NCBI GenBank assembly: GCA_002011745.1
Contig: MTOU01000020.1
Span: 1 to 64,000, forward strand
Direction: 5' to 3'
DNA length: 64,000 nt
DNA from: Nitrospirae bacterium JdFR-85
Lineage (GTDB): Bacteria > Nitrospirota > Thermodesulfovibrionia > Thermodesulfovibrionales > JdFR-85
The position numbers and the translations under genes are program-made. The notes under the pieces are model-generated. The model was not told the origin of the DNA and ran no database searches. It saw only the letters and a list, made by a program, of their open reading frames with translations. The first letter of the stretch is position 1. Each line of letters starts with the position of its first letter. This document shows positions 56,701 to 64,000 of this stretch, piece by piece.

Positions 56701-56993
56701 TTACTTTGAAAGTGGGAAATTATGAGGATTATGTTATAATAGAGGTGACTGATACAGGATGGGGAATAGACGAAAAGGATTTAAAGAATCTTGGAGAGAA
56801 GTTTTATAGGGGCAAACATGGAGAGAAAACTAAGGGTACAGGACTTGGACTTGCCCTTTGTAGAGAGATTATTAAACATCTCAGTGGAAAGATGGACATT
56901 GAGAGTGCTGTTGGTATAGGAACCACAGTAAGACTCTATATCCCAAAGGAACCCTATAAGATATTTCAGCATTCTACAGAAGATTTAGATTGA
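53784..56993 (+). CDS. Multi-sensor histidine kinase (HAMP-PAS-PAS-GAF-GAF-PAS-HisKA-HATPase)
   Basis: A 1069-residue membrane sensor kinase. Two transmembrane helices at the start (about 8-28 and 52-70) enclose only a short extracytoplasmic loop, so sensing is mostly cytoplasmic. Then HAMP (about 72-125), PAS (about 130-245), a PAS-like domain with several cysteines (REDIVGRKCFEVLHFES, RPCWMEGEYCPVHAIF), two GAF domains (about 385-545 and 560-715), another PAS, HisKA with the phosphate-accepting His near 845 (RLVSHEFRTPLSAIVG) and HATPase (about 950-1060, GTGLGLALCREIIKH). The Cys-rich PAS could bind a metal, haem or iron-sulfur cluster, but that is a guess. It is followed by its likely response regulator and an HD-GYP gene. 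Confidence 0.85.
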   Translation: MVRLRLVFKLLIIYVVFTFALLVPIFLNIYKLLKQEGILNEEVLEKFYSDIAGIVFYAFFIAFIISLVFARKILLPVKMLKDAAVKVKEGDLNVQVERISDDEIGEVTEVFNQMVRNLREKTEELSKKDLYVNTMMDALWVIDENNRIMDINPAFTKIFGYSKEEVIGISIYEFFDEQGQRAVARELETKWARGEHSTYKVQMFTKDGRRVPVMITGAPIMKDDVVIGKIGVIKDISEVERLMKEIESSKEHLETIINSIEESFIVIDRDYRILRTNIEARRRYGEDIVGRKCFEVLHFESRPCWMEGEYCPVHAIFSDRMAFRGIHQHYDTEGHLHFEEFVCSPVRDELGNVVEVIQLLRDVTERIKKEEELKKRNAELELLNRLSSILASSLKADDVFSKVLDHLIETFDMDGGGFFLLDEKTKILTCEYHRGISEEFVREAGRVRLGEDIPGRVALTGQPVVSYDVSTDERVIHSLLKYSGIKGYCCMPVKGKERILGVFCLFKFRERHFTSDEERILASIGEITGLALDNIKLYDQMRSLFEVQRQRRITQQSVLLKLSSSLSAAVDINEVIESTVSIMSEYLMGDAIVFWELKTPEVLQVRYSKGISMGEIQQNMDILSPETNAIKNKKVYFIYDINEEGLLYYINNEVKQKGFKSLLCCPVMIGDRALGVLTILNRMSKSYQEEEIHFIRTIVSLFAVAYERSLFYEKSIIEKSLAESILNSISDGVCTIDTKGKILSANRAVAHILEKPLTTIVGKNYKEVLGEFVDNCPVEEALKGNNASGEMVFDKDGKRRIIQVNAIPLVDSNERVYATVQVLRDVTREKELDRVKTEIIRLVSHEFRTPLSAIVGLTEMLIDGEVSDSRAINYLRIIYEEGLRLSEMVSQLLDISKLESGVIVPTLTPIDFREIVEIIKKRFAERFEKKKARFEYLLPDEAEFLKADKEMILQLLSNLIDNSLKYSDEGCHITLKVGNYEDYVIIEVTDTGWGIDEKDLKNLGEKFYRGKHGEKTKGTGLGLALCREIIKHLSGKMDIESAVGIGTTVRLYIPKEPYKIFQHSTEDLD

Positions 56994-57003
56994 GGATAGC
57001 GGA

Positions 57004-57372
57004 ATGTCAAAGAAGATAATGGTTATAGATGATGAGCCCTTCATTTTGATGATGATAGAGGATAAATTCAAAAGGGCAGGCCTTGAGGTGATTACCCTCA
57101 GAGAGAGTAAAGATGCATTAGATATTATAAGAAGAGAGAAGCCTGACTTAATAATACTTGATTGGATGATGCCTGAGGTCAGTGGTATAGAGTTATGTAA
57201 ACTTATCAAGGAAGACCCCGATATCTCTTCAATTCCTGTGTTTATGCTTACTGCAAAGGGGCAGGAGGATGACGAGAAGTTAGGCCTTAGGTGTGGGGTT
57301 GACAGATACATAACAAAGCCATTCAGCCCCCGAATGTTACTGGAGGTAGTGCTTGAAAGACTCGGAGATTGA
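57004..57372 (+). CDS. Single-domain response regulator
   Basis: A 122-residue CheY-like receiver with no output domain: MVIDDEPFILMMIEDKFKRAG, the phosphorylation aspartate in LIILDWMMPEVSG, and the conserved VFMLTAKGQEDD and YITKPFSP (the Lys). It follows the kinase by 10 bases and runs 20 bases into the HD-GYP gene. It probably relays the signal to that protein or to another effector. Confidence 0.92.
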   Translation: MSKKIMVIDDEPFILMMIEDKFKRAGLEVITLRESKDALDIIRREKPDLIILDWMMPEVSGIELCKLIKEDPDISSIPVFMLTAKGQEDDEKLGLRCGVDRYITKPFSPRMLLEVVLERLGD

Positions 57373-58483
57373 AAGATTAAAAGGAGACCTCCAGGCAACC
57401 ATAAGAGAGTTAAGTAGTACCTACGAGGAGCTTTCCCTCCTTTATAAGTTATCAGAGGAGTTTGCAGGATTAAGTGTGGAAGAGATATGTGATGTTATGT
57501 TATCTGAGATCACCTCTCTGATAAATGTAGAACTTGCTGTGATTCTGTTCTGGGATGAAGAGAGTGAGTCTTTTCTTCTGAAAAAATCGAAAGGTATTTT
57601 GGATGACTCATTTATTAAAGGAAAGCTTAATAGTCTATTTTACGAAAGTATGAAAAAACCGCGTCCTACAGTTATATGTCATATAAAAGAAAAAATAGAA
57701 CCTTTTGATTTTCCTGTAAGATCTCTGCTTCTTATTCCTTTCAAGGGTAAGAAGAGGCTTATAGGACTTCTATTGGTGGCGAACAAAAGGGATGCGGATG
57801 AGTTCTTCTCAGGTGAGATAAAACTCCTTCAGAGTATAACCTCTTTGGCAGGAGTTTTTATTGAGAATGCCCTTCTTAGTGAGCAGATGCAGGAGTTTCT
57901 GCTTGGAGCTATAAAGGCCTTTGTGAAGGCCTTAGAGTCTACATCAGCATGGACAGCAGGACATACAGAAAGGGTAACAGAGTATTCACTGGCAATTGGA
58001 AGATTAATGAATCTCTCTATGGATGATTTAGAGAAATTGAGGATATGTGCCCTTCTGCATGATATAGGAAAGATAGCAACCCCTAATGAGATTCTTAATA
58101 AGATTGGGAAATTAGAAGAGCATGAATGGAGAGAGATAAGGAGACATCCTATTATTGGCTCTGATATCCTTTCAGAGATGACCCAGTATATAGATGTGAT
58201 CCAGTGTATAAGGTATCACCATGAACGCTATGATGGTACAGGACTTTTGGGGCTGAAAGGTGAGCAGATACCCCTTTTTGCAAGAATTCTTGCTGTTGCT
58301 GATGCCTTTGATGCGATGACATCGGACAGACCCTATAGAAAGAGATTTCCTGTAGAGAAAGCAGTTAGTGAGATAGCCAGAAATGCCGGAAAACAGTTTG
58401 ACCCAGAAGTGGTAAAGGCATTTCTTAAGTGGGTTAAGTCAGCCTACAATATTGAACTTCCTCAATCTGAAGTTCACTCCTAA
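57353..58483 (+). CDS. GAF-HD-GYP cyclic-di-GMP phosphodiesterase
   Basis: A 376-residue protein with an N-terminal coiled coil (ERLKGDLQATIRELSSTYEE), a GAF domain (about 40-185) and a C-terminal HD-GYP phosphodiesterase domain: ALESTSAWTAGHTERVTEYS, the HD in LLHDIGKIATP, RYHHERYDGTGLLGLKGEQI and ILAVADAFDAMTSDRPYRK. The GYP triplet is not intact (GTGLLG), which occurs in some members, so activity toward c-di-GMP or other dinucleotides is likely but not certain. Start codon TTG six bases after GGAGG, inside the response-regulator gene. The 3' end overlaps TatD by 45 bases on the opposite strand. Confidence 0.88.
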   Translation: MKDSEIERLKGDLQATIRELSSTYEELSLLYKLSEEFAGLSVEEICDVMLSEITSLINVELAVILFWDEESESFLLKKSKGILDDSFIKGKLNSLFYESMKKPRPTVICHIKEKIEPFDFPVRSLLLIPFKGKKRLIGLLLVANKRDADEFFSGEIKLLQSITSLAGVFIENALLSEQMQEFLLGAIKAFVKALESTSAWTAGHTERVTEYSLAIGRLMNLSMDDLEKLRICALLHDIGKIATPNEILNKIGKLEEHEWREIRRHPIIGSDILSEMTQYIDVIQCIRYHHERYDGTGLLGLKGEQIPLFARILAVADAFDAMTSDRPYRKRFPVEKAVSEIARNAGKQFDPEVVKAFLKWVKSAYNIELPQSEVHS

Positions 58484-59806
58484 CTCTGAGGCAATTCTCT
58501 TACAGCTCTCTATATCTACTCCTTCCACATCCACTACGGTAACGGTCACCTCAGGAATATAGATTTTTGCCTCTTTAATGAAATCTATTACAGCCTTAAA
58601 TGCATTTTTTACAAGAGGTTTACATATACTGTTATAGGTCTTTTCATCATGGGCATCCATGCTTATAGATATGGAATCTACTATACCCCTTAGCTCTGGA
58701 AGGATATTTCTTTCATGAATCAGATTGCCGTGTCCATTAGTATTAATCCTAACCCTGCCCCCTTTGTCTTTTATCCACTTAGCAAGTGTCTTCACCAGTT
58801 CAAGCCTAAGAAGAGGTTCTCCATAGCCGCAGAATACCACCTCTTTGAACTCTGTAGGGTTTCCTATCGCCTCTTTTAATTCCTCAATATCAGGTTCTTT
58901 TTTGAGACGAAGGTTATGTCCTTTCACATAATCCGTATGGAATCTCACACAGAATGTACAAGCATTAGTACACCTGTTAGTGATATTCAGATATAAGGAA
59001 TCTCTTATCTTGTAGGCTATGGTACCTTCCTCGGGTAGACTTCCTATCCCAAATAGTCTTTTTGCATTAACCGTAGTTATTCTTGCAATATCTTCAAGTT
59101 TTACCCCTCTAAGGGTGGCCACCTGTTTTGCTGTATGAAGAAGATAGGAGGGTTCATTTCTTTTGCCCCTATAGGGTGCTGGGGTAAGATAAGGGGCATC
59201 TGTTTCTATCAGGATATACTCATCAGGTATTGTCTTAGCGATCTCTTGCAGTCTCTTTGCATTTTTAAATGTTACTGGTCCGGCAAAGGAGATATAAAAT
59301 CCCATTGCCATAGCCTGCTCAGCCATGTCTATATCACCAGAGAAACAGTGCATCACTCCTCTGGTGATGCCACTGTCTTTAATAAGTTTAAGCGTGTCAG
59401 CCTTTGCCTCCCGACTGTGTATTATTACAGGAAGGTCTAATTCCTTTGCCAGTGACAGCAATCTGGAGAAGACCTTTTGCTGAGTTTTCTTAGGTGAATG
59501 GTTATAATGATAATCAAGGCCAATTTCTCCAATAGCCACTACTTTTTCTTCTTTTGCAAGCCTTTTAAGGAGGTCCTCTGTGTTTTTGTTAAACTCTTTT
59601 GCATCGTGTGGATGTAATCCTACAGATGCATAGATGCTTTCATGAGTTTTTGCCAGTTCAACAGCCTTTTCTGAAGATTCCTCATCGGCACCTACGGTGA
59701 TTATGGTCTTCACCCCAGCGCTATCTGCCCGTACAATCACATCGAGAAGGTCATCCTTAAACTGGGGCATATCAAGATGACAGTGGGTGTCTATAAGCTC
59801 TATCAT
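58439..59806 (-). CDS. tatD: TatD-family nuclease fused to radical SAM domain
   Basis: A 455-residue fusion. Residues 1-255 are a TatD-type metal-dependent DNase: [59 protein letters not shown] and [12 protein letters not shown]. From about 265 comes a radical SAM domain with C-x3-C-x2-C ([11 protein letters not shown]), [13 protein letters not shown] and INTNGHGN. This TatD-linked radical SAM arrangement is a known family (TIGR04038-like, from memory). Its 5' end overlaps apgM by four bases (coupled), and its 3' end runs 45 bases into the HD-GYP gene on the opposite strand. Confidence 0.88.
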   Translation of the reverse strand: MIELIDTHCHLDMPQFKDDLLDVIVRADSAGVKTIITVGADEESSEKAVELAKTHESIYASVGLHPHDAKEFNKNTEDLLKRLAKEEKVVAIGEIGLDYHYNHSPKKTQQKVFSRLLSLAKELDLPVIIHSREAKADTLKLIKDSGITRGVMHCFSGDIDMAEQAMAMGFYISFAGPVTFKNAKRLQEIAKTIPDEYILIETDAPYLTPAPYRGKRNEPSYLLHTAKQVATLRGVKLEDIARITTVNAKRLFGIGSLPEEGTIAYKIRDSLYLNITNRCTNACTFCVRFHTDYVKGHNLRLKKEPDIEELKEAIGNPTEFKEVVFCGYGEPLLRLELVKTLAKWIKDKGGRVRINTNGHGNLIHERNILPELRGIVDSISISMDAHDEKTYNSICKPLVKNAFKAVIDFIKEAKIYIPEVTVTVVDVEGVDIESCKRIASELGVNFRLRKFNIVG

Positions 59807-61029
59807 GCTCCGTATTTTTTTAGTCTTCCAGAATTGGCCAAGGCAAGAGGTAGTATATATTTTGCTGGAAAGATTCCAAGTTCTCCTTTAAGACACTCTC
59901 TCTCGGTGAATGATGAAGATGTGCCACCAAGCACATATGGGGCATGAAGTATTACAGGTACAGGATGCCAGCTGTGACTCTTCAGCAGACAGGGTGTACT
60001 ATGGTCACCTGTAATGATCAGCACATTAGGCTTGAGTTCGAGGATTCTCGGCAAGTATTTATCAAACTCTTCTATCTTCTTTACTTTTCCATCAAAATTG
60101 CCATCCTCTCCAAAAGAGTCAATCTTTTTAATATGTACAAAGAAGAAGTCATAATCATTGAACTTCTGGACAAGAAAATCAATCTCCTCTTTTATATCTC
60201 CTTCGACTGCTGGAGTATCCATACCTACAAGGCTTGCGAGTCCTCTGTACATGGGATATATTGCGATAGCCAATGCCCTGAGACCGAAATTCTCTTCAAA
60301 GGATGGTATATGAGGTACCTGTGAGAAACCTCTGAGGAGCACATAGTTTGCCCTCTGTTGGTTTCTCAAAACCTCACTTGCCCTGTTAATAAGTTTCTCA
60401 GCTACTTTGGCTACTCTTTCAGAGTTTTCGTTCATTGGCTGAGGCTTCAATGGAGGTTTTCCTATCTTCTGCGGGTCTGTATCATTGACCATGGCCGAAT
60501 CTTCTTTTAAGGGTTCAGGGAATCTCATGACCACGGCAAATCGGTACTCCATACCCTGTCTGAAGATTATCTCCACACCATCTATAGACCTTATCTCATT
60601 CTGAAGCATTTCTGTAAGCATTTGGGCCTCTTCTGTTGGGATTCTGCCTGCCCTTCTGTCCTGTATAATACCGTCTTTAACAGTGGCATAGTTTCCTCGC
60701 ATTGCAACATCTGTATTTTTTAATTCTATACCAAGACCCAATGCCTCCAGAACCCCTCTTCCAATCTGGTATTCCAACGGGTCATATCCAAAGATGCCGA
60801 GATGTCCAGGGCCACTGCCTGGTGTTATCCCATAGCTTACAGGGATATGCAGTCCTGTGGCAGAGATCCTTGCAAGGGCATCAAGATTAGGGGTGGAGGC
60901 TGCTTCCAGTTCTGTCTTTCCATTTATAGGAAGCCCGCCCAGTCCATCAAGGACCACCATCACAATCTTCGTTTCATTTCTCTGTACAAGCTCTTCAAAC
61001 CACTGCTTCATATGGTTATATTCTATCAA
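59803..61029 (-). CDS. apgM: Cofactor-independent phosphoglycerate mutase, archaeal type
   Basis: Interconverts 3- and 2-phosphoglycerate in glycolysis/gluconeogenesis without 2,3-BPG. The alkaline-phosphatase-like family traits are [49 protein letters not shown] and ITGDHSTPC. The 408-residue form is the archaeal type also found in some anaerobic bacteria, rather than the ~510-residue GpmI. It overlaps TatD by ATGA and lies divergently from bioA, with only 14 bases between the ORF starts as listed. Confidence 0.92.
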   Translation of the reverse strand: MIEYNHMKQWFEELVQRNETKIVMVVLDGLGGLPINGKTELEAASTPNLDALARISATGLHIPVSYGITPGSGPGHLGIFGYDPLEYQIGRGVLEALGLGIELKNTDVAMRGNYATVKDGIIQDRRAGRIPTEEAQMLTEMLQNEIRSIDGVEIIFRQGMEYRFAVVMRFPEPLKEDSAMVNDTDPQKIGKPPLKPQPMNENSERVAKVAEKLINRASEVLRNQQRANYVLLRGFSQVPHIPSFEENFGLRALAIAIYPMYRGLASLVGMDTPAVEGDIKEEIDFLVQKFNDYDFFFVHIKKIDSFGEDGNFDGKVKKIEEFDKYLPRILELKPNVLIITGDHSTPCLLKSHSWHPVPVILHAPYVLGGTSSSFTERECLKGELGIFPAKYILPLALANSGRLKKYGA

Positions 61030-61097
61030 AAATCCTTTTTAATATGCTATATAGAGTTGATTCATCAGAGATTGATAAGTTAGTATTTTATTTATCT

Positions 61098-62471
61098 ATG
61101 GAAATCCTTAAAAGAAATAAGGCCCTTGAAGAGGCTGATCTCCGGTATATCTGGCATCCTTTTACCCAGATGAAACAGTGGATTGAGGAGAAACCACTTG
61201 TGATAGAAGAGGGTAGGGGATGTTATCTTAGAGATATATATGGTAGATGGTATCTGGATGGAGTATCCTCTTTATGGGTGAATATCCACGGACACAGGTG
61301 TAGAGAGATCGATGAGGCTATAAAGGAGCAGATAGATAGACTCTCACACAGTACTCTTCTTGGACTTGCAAATGTACCTTCTATCAAGCTGGCAGAAAGG
61401 CTCGTCCAGATAACGCCTGAGCCACTTAGCAAGGTCTTTTACTCTGATAATGGCTCCACCTCTGTGGAGGTTGCCCTCAAGATGGCCTTTCAGTACTGGA
61501 TACATAGAGGTGAGAAGAACAGATACGCCTTTGTCTGTCTTGAAAACGCCTATCATGGAGATACCATAGGCGCAGTTAGTGTGGGAGGTATAGATATCTT
61601 TCATGAGACCTTCAGACCCCTTTTATTTAAGACCTACAGGGTACCTTCGCCCTATTGTTACAGATGTTCACTGGGACTAAAGCATCCTGGATGTGGATTT
61701 GCCTGTCTTGAGAGATTAGAAGAGTTACTGGAGACAAAGGCGGATGAGATTGCCGCACTGATTGTAGAGCCGATGCTCCAGGGCGCAGGCGGGATGATTG
61801 TCTTCCCAGAGGGGTATATGAGAGGGCTGTACGAGATAACAAGGAAGCATAGAGTTCTGCTTATTGCAGATGAGGTGGCAGTGGGTTTTGGAAGAACAGG
61901 AAGGATGTTTGCCTGTGAACATGAGGATATAAGGCCAGACTTCCTCTGCCTATCAAAAGGCTTAACAGGTGGATATCTTCCTCTCGCAGCTACCCTTACT
62001 ACAGAGGAGATATTTGATGCCTTTCTCGGAGAGATACAGGAACTCAAAACCTTCTTCCATGGTCATTCTTATACGGGTAATCCATTGGGATGTGCTGCTG
62101 CCTTGGCTTCTCTTGAGCTCTTTGAAAAAGAGGGTCTTCTTGAGAAGGTGAGAGATAAGGAGAGCATTCTAAAGAATTGGCTACAAGAGATAAAAGAGCT
62201 TAAACACGTGGGTGATGCACGAGGTATAGGTCTTATAGGTGGTGTAGAACTCGTAAAAGACAAAGAGACAAAGGAACCCTACCCCTATGAGGAACAGATG
62301 GGTTATAGGGTCTGCTGGAGGGCAAGAGACAAAGGTCTTCTTATACGCCCTCTAGGTAATGTTATAGTGATAATGCCTCCACTTGTTATAAACGACTCTG
62401 AGTTTGAGAAGATGTTAGAGATAATAAAGGAATCCATTGTAGAGGTTACGGAAAAGGACATGTCCACTTAA
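61098..62471 (+). CDS. bioA: Adenosylmethionine--8-amino-7-oxononanoate aminotransferase
   Basis: Biotin synthesis: transfers the amino group from SAM to KAPA to give DAPA. Class III PLP aminotransferase with WHPFTQMKQW (the family start), YSDNGSTSVEVALKMAFQYW, LIADEVAVGFGRTGRMFACE and the PLP lysine in LCLSKGLTGGYLPLAATLTT. The ORF track starts at 61044, but relatives begin near MEILKRNKALEEADLRYIWH, so I use the ATG at 61098 (457 residues). No clear Shine-Dalgarno is seen for either. bioB, bioF and bioD are not in the window. Confidence 0.9.
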   Translation: MEILKRNKALEEADLRYIWHPFTQMKQWIEEKPLVIEEGRGCYLRDIYGRWYLDGVSSLWVNIHGHRCREIDEAIKEQIDRLSHSTLLGLANVPSIKLAERLVQITPEPLSKVFYSDNGSTSVEVALKMAFQYWIHRGEKNRYAFVCLENAYHGDTIGAVSVGGIDIFHETFRPLLFKTYRVPSPYCYRCSLGLKHPGCGFACLERLEELLETKADEIAALIVEPMLQGAGGMIVFPEGYMRGLYEITRKHRVLLIADEVAVGFGRTGRMFACEHEDIRPDFLCLSKGLTGGYLPLAATLTTEEIFDAFLGEIQELKTFFHGHSYTGNPLGCAAALASLELFEKEGLLEKVRDKESILKNWLQEIKELKHVGDARGIGLIGGVELVKDKETKEPYPYEEQMGYRVCWRARDKGLLIRPLGNVIVIMPPLVINDSEFEKMLEIIKESIVEVTEKDMST

Positions 62472-62478
62472 ATCATAG

Positions 62479-62507
62479 AAACTCTACCTTAACATATGGA
62501 GTTTTTT
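62479..62507 (+). terminator. Probable rho-independent terminator after bioA
   Basis: AAACTC pairs with GAGTTT around a 14-base loop, and a run of six T follows directly. It lies 8 bases after the bioA stop. The stem is short, so moderate confidence. Confidence 0.5.
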
Positions 62508-62597
62508 CACAATTTTTGTTTTTTAAAGGTAAAGTATTAAAATATTAAACCAGTGCAAGTGAAAGAATTTTTTGCTTCTGAAAGGGAGGTCTTATAG

Positions 62598-63797
62598 ATG
62601 ATGGAGCCAGAAAGACAATTGGAGTTGATAAAAAGAGGTGCTGTGGAGATTATCTCTGAAGAGGAACTGATCGAGAGACTCAGAGAGGGCAGGCCCTTAA
62701 GAGTGAAGGCAGGATTTGATCCTACTGCTCCGGATCTACATCTTGGACACACTGTGTTAATTGAGAAGATGAGACAGTTTCAGCAGCTGGGTCATGAGGT
62801 TATATTTCTTATAGGGGATTTTACAGGTATGATTGGTGATCCCTCGGGAAAGAGTGAAACACGGAAACCGCTTACAAAAGAAGAAGTTCTGGAGAATGCA
62901 AAGACTTATAAAGAACAGATATTTAAAATCCTTGATCCTGAGAAGACGCGTATAGAGTTCAACTCTCGCTGGATGTCATCAATGAGTGCTGAGGAGTTAA
63001 TAAAACTTGCTGCTCAGTATACTGTTGCAAGAATGCTTGAACGGGATGACTTTAAACAGAGATGGCAAAAGCAGAACCCTATTGGTATCCATGAGTTTAT
63101 ATATCCTTTGATTCAGGGATATGACTCTGTGATGTTACAGGCAGATATAGAACTGGGAGGAACTGATCAGAGGTTTAATCTCCTGGTAGGTAGAGAAATA
63201 CAGAAGGCCTATGGTCAGAAGCCCCAGGTGGTTCTAATGATGCCTCTGCTTGAGGGAACAGATGGAGTCAAAAAGATGAGCAAGAGTCTTGGTAATTATA
63301 TAGGTATTACAGAACCACCTAATGAGATGTTCGGGAAGCTGATGTCCATCTCTGATGAGCTGATGTTGAGATACTATGAGCTTCTGAGTCATATAGGCAA
63401 TGAAGAGCTGCAGGAGTTAAAAGAGGGAATAAAGACAGGAAAGATTCATCCAAAGGATGCCAAAATAAGGCTTGCCTTTGAGATAGTGGGGAGATACTGG
63501 GGTAGTGAGAAGGCAGAAGCAGCAAAGAGAGAGTTTGAGAGGGTCTTTTCTCAGAAGGCCCTTCCAGAAGATATACCCGAATGTGTTGTGGAATGGGATG
63601 GCGATGATCTCTGGTTACCTCAGATATTGAGAGACACCGGGCTCTGTAAGAGTACAAGTGAAGCAACAAGGTTGATAAAACAGGGTGGTATCAGTGTTGA
63701 TGGTAGAAAAGTGACGGATACAAATGTGAGACTCTCTCCCGGTGAATATTTAATAAAAGTGGGGAAGAGAAGGTTTCTTAGGGTAAGACCCAAATAA
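62598..63797 (+). CDS. tyrS: Tyrosyl-tRNA synthetase
   Basis: Charges tRNA-Tyr. Class I synthetase of about 400 residues with HIGH-like [11 protein letters not shown], the tyrosine pocket [21 protein letters not shown] in [12 protein letters not shown], and a C-terminal S4 RNA-binding domain (about 335-399, with [16 protein letters not shown]). Two adjacent ATGs at 62598 and 62601 are possible starts; GGGAGG lies upstream. It stands alone after the bioA terminator, and the 3' end is five bases from mgtC. Confidence 0.94.
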   Translation: MMEPERQLELIKRGAVEIISEEELIERLREGRPLRVKAGFDPTAPDLHLGHTVLIEKMRQFQQLGHEVIFLIGDFTGMIGDPSGKSETRKPLTKEEVLENAKTYKEQIFKILDPEKTRIEFNSRWMSSMSAEELIKLAAQYTVARMLERDDFKQRWQKQNPIGIHEFIYPLIQGYDSVMLQADIELGGTDQRFNLLVGREIQKAYGQKPQVVLMMPLLEGTDGVKKMSKSLGNYIGITEPPNEMFGKLMSISDELMLRYYELLSHIGNEELQELKEGIKTGKIHPKDAKIRLAFEIVGRYWGSEKAEAAKREFERVFSQKALPEDIPECVVEWDGDDLWLPQILRDTGLCKSTSEATRLIKQGGISVDGRKVTDTNVRLSPGEYLIKVGKRRFLRVRPK

Positions 63798-63801
63798 GTA
63801 T

Positions 63802-64000
63802 ATGATAAGTCCCTATGAAGCTATAATAAGGCTTCTGCTTGGAGCTGTCTTTGGTGGTATAATAGGTTTTGAAAGGCAGAGCCACGGTAGACCGGCTGGA
63901 TTCAGAACCCATCTGCTGGTTTGTGTTGCCTCGGTATTGATAATGATGGTCTCAGTTGATTACTACAGGCTCTCTTCAATAGACAATACCTTTATAAGGA
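63802..64000 (+). CDS. MgtC/SapB-family membrane protein (partial, cut by window end)
   Basis: The window ends inside this gene. The first 66 codons read MISPYEAIIRLLLG then GAVFGGIIGFERQSHGRPAG, then RTHLLVCVASVLIMM, the family pattern of MgtC/SapB membrane proteins. It has a hydrophobic first helix, the basic motif and a second helix. The gene is too short for the ORF track because it is incomplete. It is five bases behind tyrS. Confidence 0.85.
   Translation, partial: MISPYEAIIRLLLGAVFGGIIGFERQSHGRPAGFRTHLLVCVASVLIMMVSVDYYRLSSIDNTFIR

Overview
The window reads as a chromosomal segment of an anaerobic, diderm (Gram-negative type) bacterium. LpxC implies lipid A and an outer membrane. An EtfA fused to a two-cluster ferredoxin domain, a ferredoxin-oxidoreductase subunit (VorB) and an archaeal-type phosphoglycerate mutase point to anaerobic, ferredoxin-based metabolism. 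Arginine codons are mostly AGA/AGG and base composition is moderate. A Nitrospirota (Thermodesulfovibrio-like) or deltaproteobacterial-grade lineage would fit, but this is inference; there is no rRNA gene in the window to settle it.

Layout. (1) 1-8020, core genes: a membrane/PEGA-like protein behind a consensus sigma70 promoter, hpt, queD, pmbA/tldE, an acyl-CoA dehydrogenase-etfB-etfA-fabD operon, and a methyltransferase convergent with fabD. (2) About 8040-32330, a defence island with every large gene on the minus strand. Its backbone is a complete BREX type 3 set in the order brxF, brxC/pglY, pglX(I), brxHII, pglZ, brxA. Foreign modules interrupt that backbone at two places. Between brxC and pglX lie a class III nucleotidyl-cyclase-like gene that appears to be an integron-style cassette with its own attC-like site, and a four-helix-bundle gene. 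Between pglX and brxHII lie three modules: radical SAM enzyme, 133-aa protein and a 1348-aa nuclease/STAND NTPase; a membrane protein, PD-(D/E)XK-like protein and HEPN-like protein operon; and a DUF433/DUF5615 pair. The pglX gene itself carries six in-frame copies of a GAACCCTGAACCC-type repeat. The right edge of the island holds a decayed 3' half of a tRNA, a plausible old integration site. (3) 32605-64000, core genes: yebC-htrA-glmU-glmS, uvrD/pcrA-gatC-panD-vorB, and on the minus strand proB, obg, lpxC, tldD. Then a UPF0173 hydrolase, nth, argG, dprA, a small gene, topA and an RMD1-like membrane protein; a sensor kinase, response regulator and HD-GYP operon; a TatD-radical SAM fusion with apgM; bioA; tyrS; and the start of an mgtC-like gene.

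How it fits together. The BREX genes should give methylation-based self/non-self discrimination and phage exclusion, with PglX as the methylase. The inserted modules look like separate abortive-infection or sensing systems: a STAND nuclease, a possible cyclic-nucleotide synthase, a possible HEPN RNase with a membrane protein, and a toxin-antitoxin-like pair. All were read from sequence only. The module functions are predictions, and the most novel candidates are the radical SAM/133-aa/STAND cassette and the attC-linked cyclase.
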